From assembly GCA_026214975.1 (NCBI GenBank), contig CM047807.1, forward strand, positions 66,133,824 through 66,197,823: DNA of 64,000 bases, read 5' to 3'. Source of the DNA: Gentiana macrophylla. Its lineage: Eukaryota > Streptophyta > Magnoliopsida > Gentianales > Gentianaceae. Position numbers and translations under genes: made by a program. A model generated the notes under the pieces. It worked only from the letters and a program-made list of their open reading frames with translations, made no database searches and had not been told where the DNA came from. Numbering within the stretch: position 1 is the stretch's first letter; every line of letters begins with the position of its first letter. Of this stretch, positions 10,290 to 20,868 are shown piece after piece.

Positions 10290-13200
10290 CTAGTTCATTC
10301 TTTCCCTTTCTTGTCTCTCCTTCTCTTGCTGCTCTTGATATTCCCTTATTTCTCTAACCATGTCTCTCATCCATTGATTTTCAATAAGGGAAAAATCAAT
10401 ATGGGGATTCACTTCCTTACACCATTTCCATGCCTCAGGTAGAGTAAGGTTGTTTTGGTGTACTCTAAAACCTAAACGCATGTATAACTGTTTGAACTCA
10501 TCAATCGAATCTCTAGCTGATGTAGTGGGTAGACTCATTCCACCTCTACCACCTCTTCCACCTAGGTGTGAAGATCTTAAGGCTTTAACTCTTGCTTCAC
10601 AAAACTTAAGCCCCAAAAAGGAATTTAGTCCCTCATGGAAGCCCTTGTCATGGTAAGGTCTTCTCTTGTTATAGTAAAGCTTCTTGTATTCTTTGAAAAG
10701 ATAATCAGTCAGTGGAAGTCTGCCAGGTGCAGGTTCTCTGAAAAGCATTGGTGTCAGCCTCCCATTTCTTCTGTGTAAAGATTCCGGAGCCTCTTTTGCT
10801 ACTGCTGTTTGGCTCTCTTCCCCTTTATTGACATCATCAACAAAACGGGACAGCAGGCCATGAACACTCTCTTGTGTGATCACCAGGTTGTTCAGTTGAC
10901 CCTCCATTATCTATGTTCTACTGTCAACTATAGTGATTCTTCCTTGCATTGTATGCTCCAATAGATTGATCCTTTCAGTGATCTTAGGATCCAATCCAGC
11001 AGGGTAATGTGTTCCAGCAGATTCAGTCACAGCAGGCTTGGGTGCCTCAGCAAGTTTGTCAAGTTTCTGTTGGATGGAGGCAAACTGTTCTTTCAAGAAC
11101 TTCTCCTTTATTGTATTGCCTTGTTTAATTCCTTTTACATCTAGAGCAAGGTCAGCAAGAGCATATTGAGTGGAAGTAATGTTGGAAACAACTGTTTCAG
11201 TAGTTCTTCCTCTATTTTCCACCAAGTTCATTAAATCTTCAAATCTCTACTCTTGTTTGTCAATTTGAGTTCTTAATCTTGTGATGTCATTTCTGACTAC
11301 CCTCAACTCATCTAACATCTGTGCTGGTACCCCACCAGCCATTCCTCTAGCCATATGTCCAGCAGCTTCATCAGTAGGCTCTTTCACATTGTATTGTGCC
11401 ATCTATCTGCTGACAACCATGGCCCAAATCATATCCCTTTTAGCAGGGTTAGGACCTTGGAAATCCTCCAGTATTGGATCTAGGGCAGGTTCCTCAAAGA
11501 TTTGTACAAATTCCTGTTGTGGTTCAGCAGCAATAGGTTCTTCCCTAGGCATTTGAAACTTCTCATCACTGAAGTCATAGTCTAGCAGCTGTTCATCCTC
11601 ATCAATAACAACAGTCTGCTGACTATCCTTCCCTTCAGTGACCTTTCCTCCAGTAGGCTCTACTACAGCAGCCTGTTCTTAAACAAGAGCATGGGGTTTC
11701 CTCCAAACCCATTGTTAGTTCCAACCTTTGTCCAGGTGCTGTTTGGTCCTCAGCAACCTGTATCACCAGTTCCGACCTTTGTTCAGGTGCTGTTTGAACC
11801 TTGGCAGCCTGAACCTCCTCAAAACGTAATGGTGATTCTTGCAAACCCATCACCATGTCCAACCTCTGTCCAATCACTGTCTGTTCCTCAGTGATTAGGA
11901 CTCTTTCTTCCACACAAATAAAAGGAAAAGTGGCCATGTCTTCCTCTAGGTTTTCTCCAGCATCAGCAATCTTTTGTAGATTCTTAGCAGATTTAGATAT
12001 AGTGCCCTGAGTATCAATTCACTCTTGATATTGAACTGAATCTTCAGAACTAATATCAGGCTCACTATGTTCAATAACATTCTCTTCATCCAAATCTTCA
12101 GTCTGCTGATCCTCAGGATTCATATCAGCCTCCACAACCCTTAATGCACCAGATGTGCCAACCAACCTGTTACCATAGTTGATTAGAGCCAACCATCCTG
12201 TTACCTCCACAACCCTGAATGCACCATCATTGATTAGAGCCTCCAAATCGTCTATGGTGAGATCTTCCAGATCCTCATCCATTTGACTAGTTTGCTGGCC
12301 CTCAGCAGGCTTGCCATCATCAGTGGACTGTTCTACACTTGTTTCATTTAACATAGTAGTCCCATTGGCTTCTCGTTGATGTGGGGGATGATCATCATCA
12401 GAGTCAGAGGATGACGAGTCATCACTATTTGGTCCATCCCTAGGAGTCTTGAACATAATACCTCTTTTTTTCTTTTGTTCACTAATGAGTTCCATCAATC
12501 TCATTTCCAATAAAGAGGTATCAATCAAGTCTAGCAAATTATCCACTCCTAGCTTCTCAAAGGCCCACTCCTCAAAGTCTGTCATAGGCTCAGCAGCTGA
12601 TTTTTGTTTCTTGTAAAATCCAAACTTCTATTGAAAGTAATCAGCAACCAGCAGGAGTTTAAGATCAACATACCCTTCCTTCTTTTTCTTTTCTTTTCTT
12701 TCAAAGGGCATAGTTGGCTTTCTGGGAGCTGTCTGACCACTTTGTTGACCTCCAAAGGTCTCAACAAGCAGATTTAGAGTTTCCTCAGCAGATGCTTCTA
12801 GGTCAGTAGGTTATTCTGGTTGCAAATTTGTACCTACCACCTCCATCTGCTCTACACTTGGTTCCTCCTGACTTACAAGCTCATCAGTAGGGTTAGCAGG
12901 AGACTGCTCTTCCCCCTGAACAATTGCAGAAATTGCAGGGTCTTGTACTATTGTATCAATATTCACAGCAGGTGCAGACTCAGTAGTCTGCTGTGGTTCT
13001 TCAGAAATATCAGCAGGTTGCTCAACAACAACCTCTCCAGTTTTAGTAGGCTTAACAATTTTTAGAGGCTCGGCTTCAATAGCCTCTCCTTCTACTTCAT
13101 CCCTTTGTTCTTCAAGGACCCTCAATTCCTTGCCTTTTCCATGCTTTTTTTTCTTTGCAATTTCCTTCATTCTCTGGGAAAGTTGCTCAGATTCAACTTC

Positions 13201-14256
13201 AGCAGCTTTCCTCTTTCTGCTGTCTTCCTTCTGTTGTTCTCTCAAAATTTCAGCAGCAGACTTCTTCTTTGTAACTACAACAGGGTCAGCAATTTCAATT
13301 TCAAGTGGACCCTCAGTAGACTCAGCAGTCTCTGTTGTCTACTTTCTTGTTTTCCTAGGCTGTAGCATCTCTATGATTTTTCTGGTGTCAGCAGCCTGCC
13401 TTTTCTCAGCAACTTTCTTGGGTTCAGCAGATTTAACAACTTGCTTAGCCTGGTCACCACCAGCACCATCGTCTCCATCATTATCACTTTCAGTTGCTTC
13501 AGCATCCACATCTTCATCATCATCCAAACCAGGGATGAGATAGCCGATCTCCTTCTTATATCTAGACTTGTTTTTTTTCTCAGGTGCAACATCAGCAATC
13601 CCCAAATGATTCAGCATGGCCTGAACCAACAAACCCAAAGGTAAAGTCTTGGATTTCCTTGTCCCTTCTCTTTCCTAAGTTATCACTTTCTTCATATATT
13701 GGACACAGAATCCAGCACAATCAAACTTCATGCCTTTGCAGATGATGATTAACAATTCAATCTTGGGTCCTGATAAAGTATCAAGGCTTTCACTGAATCC
13801 CAAGATATTCTTTGCTATTATCTTACTCAGCAGGTTGTACTCCATTCCTATATACTTCACATTGATGCTCAGTGATGATTTAATAGCATCATTGGCCTTT
13901 ATTCTGTCAACAAAATCCAATTTTGACAGTCCCATTTCTTCAGGATTAGTTGGAGCATTGTTTCCAGGTCCAAAACCAAAAGCTTCCCTCAATAGGTTTG
14001 AGGAAATTTCAATCTCCTGGCCATTCACTGTTGTAGTAAATGCCTCTCTACCTTCTCTTATCACAATGTTTCTCCTGAAATTAACAACATTTGTGTAAGA
14101 TATTCTTTCCAGTCTTATATTGAGGACATCTTCCAATCCTTCGTATCTTCTGATTCTTCTACCAATATTGATAGCCAACTCAGTTTTGTTAGCATCAACA
14201 AAAAAACCTCTGACACTTTGGCTTGTTCCAATGTGAATATCATCCTTGTCCGCCAA
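10290..14256 (-). pseudogene. Long extra 3' ORF of element 2 (about 1,320 codons)
   Basis: A very long reading frame between RNase H and the 3' LTR. The expected start at 14256-14254 now reads TTG (ATTGGCG, where element 1 has ATGGCG). Order of parts: an N-terminal folded-looking region (about residues 1-190, with IGRRIRRYEGLEDVLNIRLE), a Lys-rich then acidic low-complexity middle with repeated Asp/Ser runs, and a C-terminal charged domain with FHEGLNSFLGLKFCEARV, an RGG-type patch (GGRGGRGG) and a Gln/Glu/Arg-rich helical tail. It is open in one frame from 14256 to about 11635 with a few stops, then in another frame to the stop at 10290. I see no signal peptide or membrane anchor, so I do not call it an envelope protein. 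Function unknown. Confidence 0.7.
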
Positions 14257-14365
14257 TAGAATTTTGTGAAAGATGAAGAAGAAAACTTTCAAATCTGTGT
14301 TCACACGGTATGTTTGTAGAGAAAATCAATCTAAAAGTTGTAAGTATCCTCTGTGTATATGTCTG

Positions 14366-14373
14366 TATATATA
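14366..14373 (-). promoter_or_regulatory. Candidate TATA box for the extra ORF, element 2
   Basis: TATATATA in the context CCCTATATATACAG on the minus strand, about 110 bases before the expected start at 14256. Element 8 has a TATA box 107 bases before its ATG. A separate promoter is an inference from this shared spacing. Confidence 0.5.
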
Positions 14374-14688
14374 GGGATAGGTAGTTAAGAGTGTCAGATA
14401 ATGCACTGTACACGCACTGTAGCATTAACCACGATCAAATTTGAATAAATGAGATCTTTCCACGTGTCCCATAACTGACCCATAAAGAGTTGTAACCGTC
14501 AGATCGTGTAACTGCGCTTATAAAGATAAAATGAATATCCCTATCTTTTGCTTTTTGACTTTTGTTAAAGTTTGACTGTAACATTTGCCTCAGCAACCTT
14601 TGCCTTCAGTAGACTTGGATGATAATGTTACTTTGATGAGCTTCAATCCTTCTTGTTTTGTCCAACTGATAATACAAGATGAAGTTTA

Positions 14689-14758
14689 ATACCAATGACT
14701 GATCTGTCAAGTGAGCTCACCCAACAGGACAAAGACCAATCCCTTTGGCAACTTCATT
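14689..14758 (-). repeat. Spacer motif, copy 1
   Basis: A 70-base unit repeated at 14800-14869 with a 111-base offset. It includes the perfect 10-base palindrome GTGAGCTCAC at 14711-14720. Relatives occur at 4613-4672 in element 1 and, on the other strand, at 58768-58815 in element 8. Confidence 0.8.
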
Positions 14759-14799
14759 TGTTCAATTGACCAAACATAAATAAGTACATGGAATTGTTG

Positions 14800-14869
14800 A
14801 TACCAATGACTAATCTGCTAAGTGAGCTCACGCAACATAGCAAAGACAAATCCCCTTGGTGAATTCCAG
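14800..14869 (-). repeat. Spacer motif, copy 2
   Basis: Second unit, 22 bases past the RNase H stop, with GTGAGCTCAC at 14822-14831. On the minus strand it ends in ATTGGTATCA, the same ten bases that begin the element's primer site. Confidence 0.8.
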
Positions 14870-14891
14870 TACATTGCTGATCATAGGTGTA

Positions 14892-16642
14892 TCAGTCAAC
14901 TTTTATAATTCCAAGTTCTGTCCTTAACTTAGCAAATCTTTCACTATCCAATGGTTTTGTGAAAATGTCAGCAAGTTGATCTTCAGTAGGGATGTAAAGA
15001 ACTACCACATCTTTCTTTTCAACATGATCTCTTATAAAAAGATGTCTCACATCAATGTGCTTGGTTCTTGAGTGCAAAACAGGATTTTCTGTGATTGCAA
15101 TTGCACTAGTGTTGTCACACATTTTAGGAATTTCTCTTTCTTCAATTTCATAATCCCTTAATTGTTATCTTAACCAAAGTATTTTTGCACAGCAACTTCC
15201 AGTAGCAATATATTCCGCCTCAGCAGTGGAGGTTGATATTGAATTCTGTTTCTTGCTAAACCAGGAAACCAGTCTATTTCCCATTAATTGACAGGTTCAT
15301 GTGGTGCTTTTTTTTATCAATCTTGCATCCAACATAATCCGAATCTGAGTAGGATATAACCTTGAGGCTTCCATCTTTTGAATACCATATTCTTACATCC
15401 AATGTCTCTTTTAGATACTTCAGAACTCTTTTGACTACAGCTAAATGACTTTCCTTAGGTTTTGATTGAAACCTTGCACAAACACCTACAGCAGAGGATA
15501 TATCAGGTCTGCTGGCAAGTAAGGTACATCAGACTGCCTATCATCCTTCTGTATAAAGTCTGATCAACATCTTTGCCTTCTTTGTCTTCATCCAATCTAA
15601 TGTTTGTACTCATAGGAGTTGATACATTTGTGTTGTTTTCCATACCAAACTTCTTCAGTAGCTCCTTGGTATACTTGGTTTGATGAATGAAGATCCCATC
15701 TTTCATCTGTTTGACTTGTAAACCCAAGAAATAGTTCATTTCCCCCATCATACTCATTTGGAATTTACTTTTCATGAGATTAGCAAATTTCTCACAAAGC
15801 AATTCAATTTCAGAACCAAAAATTATATCTTCAACATAAATCTGTACTAGCAGGGTGCTGTCTCCTTCATTGATTCTGAAAAGAGTCTTGTCAATGGTAC
15901 ATTTGGTAAAACCATTGTCCACCAAGAATTGAGATAGGGTCTCATACCATGCTCTTCGTGCTTGTTTCAAACCATAAAGTGCTTTATTGAGTCTGTACAC
16001 TTTATCTTCTTGATCTTTAACTTCAAAACTAGGAGGTTGCTGAATATAGACCTCCTCTTCCAGAATGCCATTAAAAAATGCACTCTTGACATCCATCTGA
16101 TATACTTTGAAGTTTTTATAAGTAGCAAATGCCAAGAATAACTTTATAGCATCCAATCTTGCAACAGGGGCATATGTCTCATCAAAATCTACTCATTCTG
16201 CCTGAGAATAGCCTTTTTTCTACTAGTCTGGCCTTGTTCCTCACAATGGTATCGGATTCATACAATTTGGTTCTGTATACCCATTTGGTTCCAATTATAT
16301 TTGCATGATTAGGCCTTTCCACTAGTGTCCAAACATGATTTCTTTCAAATTCATTCAATTCTTCTTGCATAGCAATTATCCAATCTGGATCTGATATTGC
16401 TTCTACAACAACTTTAGGTTTCATTTGAGATAGAAAACAAGTGAACATTGCTTTTAATTGTTTTCTAGTCCTTACACCTTGCTGTATATTGCAAATAACT
16501 TGTTCAGCAGAGTGATCCCATATCCACTGTGGATTTTGGTTAGAAGGATTCTCAGGAACATCATCTTCAGTAGGGTCTGCTGTTGCTTCAGCAAGGGGTT
16601 CAACAGATCCTTGAACTGCCTCAGTTGTTGCATCAGTAGTGT
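14892..16642 (-). pseudogene. RT and RNase H of element 2 (pol, 3' part)
   Basis: Continues the pol that was cut by element 3. The linker (PQWIWDHSAEQV, near 16530) leads into RT with IGTKWVYRTKLYES, a frameshift in an A run near 16210, then [36 protein letters not shown] and YFLGLQVKQMKDGIFI. The polymerase active site at 15827-15838 reads YVED instead of YVDD, which removes a metal-binding Asp. RNase H follows in broken frames with YSDSDYVGC, STAEAEYIA and MCDNTSAIAITENPVLHSR, ending at the stop 14892-14894. The family is SIRE-like copia RT/RNase H, which makes and completes the element cDNA in virus-like particles. This copy is dead through the frameshift, the stops and the active-site change. 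Confidence 0.88.
16638..16642. repeat. Left target duplication of element 3 (AGTGT)
   Basis: Pairs with AGTTT at 25199-25203, four of five bases alike. The pol of element 2 reads on across the two flanks, which supports a simple insertion followed by one substitution. Confidence 0.7.
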
Positions 16643-18355
16643 TGTTGGTCCCTTGAAAAGGCTTTGGTTAAGTTTAGAGGGGGGGTGAATAAACATAACA
16701 CTAAAAACATTTTGGAGTTAACAAACTCAAAGAACTTCAAAGACTCATTGATACTTGATAGTCTGCACGACTCGAGAGTAGTCTGGCCGACGGTTGTGTT
16801 TACTGAATTTGTGCAGTGGAAATATATCAAAAATTAAGCCTTATTACTTTTTGTTAAATATAATACCAAGTATTAGATACTCAGTAGTGTATGTGTGTGA
16901 ATTCAGTTGCTAGATTCAGTAGATTGACGTGTTAGATAAACTAAGTGCAGAATATAAATGCAGAAAGTAAGTAGGCAGATTTTATAGTGGTTCCAGGTGG
17001 TGTAATCATGTCAGTCCACTCTTCTCCTGTGATGTTGGAGGTAATTCACTAGAGATCTTTGATGTAGCAGTTACAAAAATCCCTAAGTTGCTTGTCCTTC
17101 ACCAATAACTATGGCTTCACAAACTGAACACTTGGAACAGGTAAGATTGCTGCTTCAAAGTCTTCCACTGGTCCTTGAAGGGTAGAATTGCCTCTTCACC
17201 AGTTCCACCACAAACAACAGTCTTTCACACCCAAAGATGCTTCACTGTCTTAAGTAGATTTCTTGTAAAAGAAAGATTGAATCAAGTAAGTGATTCAGCT
17301 TTCAGCAGCTTGATCAGGATGATATGATCAGCAGCTTGATGTCTTCAAGTGTGTAAACTTGATGTAGCTTGAATGCAGATTACACTTGAAGATATTCTCT
17401 GGATCAGTAGCCTTATGCTTAGTAGGGTCAGCAGGGTATTTTTCTTGATTAGAAATCGAAGCTCAGGATTATCTGTATTTTTCTTTTAATGTTCATCACT
17501 TGTATCTGAATTAGGAGTCTTCTATTTATAGGTAGGAGTCCTTATGACTTATGTTTAAAATTCAAACATAGCCGTTTCAGATTTGTCTCCATCTTGACTT
17601 GCTTTTTCTGACTGTTGCTAGGGATACCAATCGCCAGATTCCTTTTGACAGCTTTACTGATCATCCACCTTTGACTTGTAACCATTGGATAAAGGTCTCA
17701 ATCTTTCCAACGTCCATTTCATCTTAACCATTGATTTTTTTTTGATAAAATCAGAGGTTGTTAGTTGTCCCTTTCTTTGTAATCTTGCAATGTAGCTTTT
17801 GATTAAATCGAAATATGTGTCCAGCAGGTTCCGGAGAACATAAGCCTGCTGAAATACACATCAGTAAGCTTATCCTTATTATGATGTGTTTAAAAACACT
17901 TCAGCTTATTGTATTTTATCTAACTTTTATTTATGAAGTTAGATTACACCTTTTTTCATATAACTAAGTTCCAATCATCACTTATCTTGTGGAACTTAGA
18001 CCTTGTACACAAGGTATATGTAATCAGTTTAGGTCAACACAGACTTCCCTAAATTCTGATTCCATATCCTTGACTTTAATTACTAAGTTTGATCCCTTAG
18101 CCTTCAATTACTGAGTTTGAGCCCTCAGCCTTCAGTCTTCAGCAGGTTCCTGACAAGTCTACTGACTCAGCTACCCTACTGATCTAGACTAGTCTGCTGA
18201 TGTAAGTCATCTGACCTTTTACAGTGCTTGTTTGATCAAACCTATACAAGATCAAACTCTAATAAACCTATACATTTGATCTAGACATCTTTTTGCCTAT
18301 GCTCTTTAACAGCTAGTCAGGCACTCATCACTAAAACTTATAAATAATCCCAACA
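16643..18355 (-). repeat. 3' LTR of element 3
   Basis: TGTTGG to CCAACA, 1713 bases, with the TATA box (CTATAAATAG on the minus strand) at 17522-17531. I count 11 TCAGYAG or CTRCTGA heptamers. A stretch near 16731-16806 is unlike the partner LTR although the flanking sequence agrees. Confidence 0.92.
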
Positions 18356-18369
18356 ATTTCCCTCTTTTG
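18356..18369 (-). promoter_or_regulatory. Polypurine tract of element 3
   Basis: CAAAAGAGGGAAAT on the minus strand. One A interrupts the G run that is intact in elements 1, 2 and 9. Confidence 0.75.
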
Positions 18370-18514
18370 GTGATGATGCCAATACCCTCCTAACAGAAAG
18401 CAAAAAGATTAAGAACAAAAACAGAACAAATGTAGTGATATCTCATTATAAACAGTTGTTCAAAGTATTACAATATAGAATCAGCAAATGATAAAACAGA
18501 TAAAGTGTGCTGAT

Positions 18515-20862
18515 CTACTGTCTTCTTTCTCTTTCTTCTCTTGCTTTCTCCACTTGTTCTTGGTAAGCTCTTATCTCTCTGATCATTTCTCTCATCCATT
18601 CATTTTCAATCAGAGAGAAGTCAACATGAGGATTCACTTGTTTCCACCAATGCCATGCTTCAGGTATAGTAAGATTAATCTGATGTACTCTGAAGCCTAA
18701 ACGCATGTATACTTCTTTAAACTCATTATGTGACTCCTTTACATTAGTGGTAGGTAGACTCCTTCCACCTCTACCACCTCTGTGTGCAGGCCTCAAGGCT
18801 TTAACTCTTGCTTCCCAAAATTTGAGTCCAAGAAAAGAATTGAGTCCCTCATGAAAACCTTTATCATGATAAGGTCTTCTTTTGCTGTTGTAGACCTTCT
18901 TGTATTCTTTGAGAAGATCATCGAGAAGTGGATGTCCGCTGTGCAGGCTCCTAAAAGCATTAGTGTCATCTTCCCATCTTTTCTTGGCAAAGATTCTGGC
19001 AGCCTCTTTTGCTACTGCTGTTTGGCTCTCTTCCACCTTATTGACATCATCAACAAAATAGGACAGCAGGCCATGTACACTCTCATGTGTGAGCACTAGG
19101 TTGTACAGTTGACCCTCCATAATTTCAGTCCTAGTGTCAACAGCTGTGATCCTTCCTTGCAATTTTTGCTCCAATAGAGTTATCCTCTCAGTGATTTTAG
19201 GATCTAGTACAACAGGTTGCAGTGTTCCAGCAGATTCAGCCACAGCAAGCTTGTCAAGTTTCTGATGAATGGATGCGAATTGTTATTTCAAAAACTTGTC
19301 CTTCAGTGTATTTCCTTGCTTAATTCCCTTCACATCTTGAGCAAGGTCAGCAAGAGCATACTAAGTAGAGGTTATGTTGGAAGCAACAGTTTCAGTGGTT
19401 CTTCCTCTATTCTCCACTAAGTTCATTAAATCTTCAAATCTCTACCCTTTCCTATCAAGTTGAGTTCTTAAATTTGCAATGTCATTTCTGACAGTCCTCA
19501 ACTCATCCAAAACATGTGCTGGTACCCCACCAGCCATTCCTTCATCAATTCCATCAGCAGGCTCTTCTACATTGTATTGTTGCCTCTGTCTGCTGATAAC
19601 CATGGCATAGCTCATATCCCTTCCAGCAGGGTTAGGTCCTTGGAATTCCCCCAGAATAGGATCAAGAGCAGGCTCTTCAAAAACTGGTACAAATGCCTGT
19701 TGAGGTTCATCATCAATAGCTTCTTCTTCAGGCACTTGAAACTCCTCCTCACTGTAGTCATAGTCCAGCAGCTACTCATCCTCATCAATAACAGCAGTCT
19801 GCTGACCATCTTTCCCTACAGTGGTCTTGTCTCCATTGGGCTCCACTATAGCAGCCTATTCAACAACAACAGCATGGGTTTCCTCTAAACCGAAAGATAG
19901 TTCCAACCTTTGTCCAGGTGCTGTTTGAGATTCAGCAACCTGTACCTCATGTTCCAACCTTTGTTCAGGTGTTGTTTGTACCTCAGCAACCTGTACAACC
20001 TGTGCCACAACAACTTGTTCAGGGAATACATCCATATTTTCTTTTTGAAATTCCCTTAAATCAGAAATCTTTCTTAAAAAGTTTCCAGCCTTGGTTAGAG
20101 TGTCCTTAGTGTCAATCCAGTCTTGATATTGAATTGAATCCTCAGAACTGACATCAGGTTCACTAATATCAGTGATCCTTTCTTCATCTGAATTCACAGT
20201 CTGCTGATCATCAACATGCTCAGCAGGTTCTACAACAAATAAATGGTCTATCTCACCAACCATCCTATTTGCACCAATAGATATTCCCTCATTGATTTGT
20301 GCCTCTAGATCATCCATGGTGAGATTCTCCAGATCCTCATCCATTTGTTCATTATCTTTTCTCCTCACAGACTACCAAAGATTAGTGGATTGCATACTTT
20401 GTTCATTCAATAAAGTAGTCCCACTGCTTCCTCCTGGACCAGAGGGGAAGTCATCACCAGAATCAGATGATGAATCATCACTGTCTGATTCATCTCTAGG
20501 GTCTCTGAACTTGATACCCACTTCCTTCTGTTGTTCACCAAACAGATCCATCAGTCTTGATTGCAATAAAGAGGTATCAACCAGATCTAGCAAATTTTCC
20601 ACTCCCAACATCTCAAAAGCCCATTCTTCAAAATCTGTTATTGGTTCTGCAGCTGGCTTTTGTCTTTTATAGAATCCAAACTTCCACTGAAAATAATTTG
20701 CAACCAGTAGAAGTTTAGGATCAACAAATCCTTCATATTTCTTCTTCTCATGTCTCTCAAAAGGCATGGTGGGTTTTCTGGGAGCTATTTCAGGACCTTG
20801 CTGACCTCCAAAGGCCACAACAAGTAAATTTACTGTTTCTTCCACAGATGCTTCTTGGTCGG
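18515..20862 (-). pseudogene. Extra 3' ORF of element 3, N-terminus deleted
   Basis: The central and C-terminal parts of the same ORF as in element 2, all in one frame but with several in-frame stops. The N-terminal domain was lost in the deletion that removed pol. Visible parts are MPFERHEKKKYEGFVDPK and FEEWAFEMLGVENLLDLVDT near the new start, an acidic Ser/Asp region, and the C-terminal domain with FHEGLNSFLGLKFWEARV, GGRGGRSLP and a charged helical end. TAG stops at 19856-19858 and 19772-19774 lie where element 2 has CAG. Another TAG at 19442-19444 is shared with element 2. Function unknown. Confidence 0.75.
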
Positions 20863-20868
20863 TAGGTT
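20863..20868 (-). other. Deletion junction (TAGGTT microhomology)
   Basis: The sequence on the low side matches element 2 near 12805-12814 and that on the high side matches element 2 near 26391. Both parents carry TAGGTT at the join, and the product keeps one copy. This points to end joining or template switching that removed about 5 kb of pol plus the start of the extra ORF. Confidence 0.8.

Larger units (their letters stand above)
14257..14891 (-). other. Untranslated spacer between RNase H and the extra ORF, element 2
   Basis: Holds two copies of a 70-base motif next to the RNase H stop, then AT-rich DNA, a TATA box and a leader of about 110 bases. No ORF crosses it. Its layout matches the spacer of element 8. 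Confidence 0.75.

Noticed and set aside
13060..13640. Long plus-strand reading frames opposite the extra ORF of element 2
   Set aside because: They are antisense shadows of Ser/Asp/Lys-rich coding sequence and resemble no protein family; the minus-strand frame is conserved in other copies.
10290..14256. Calling the extra ORF a retroviral-type envelope gene
   Set aside because: I see no signal peptide, no membrane-spanning hydrophobic stretch and no furin-like site. The protein is acidic, then RGG- and charge-rich.
14689..14869. Functional tRNA gene in the spacer of element 2
   Set aside because: Only a D-arm-like stretch is recognisable; there is no anticodon arm, T arm or acceptor pairing.
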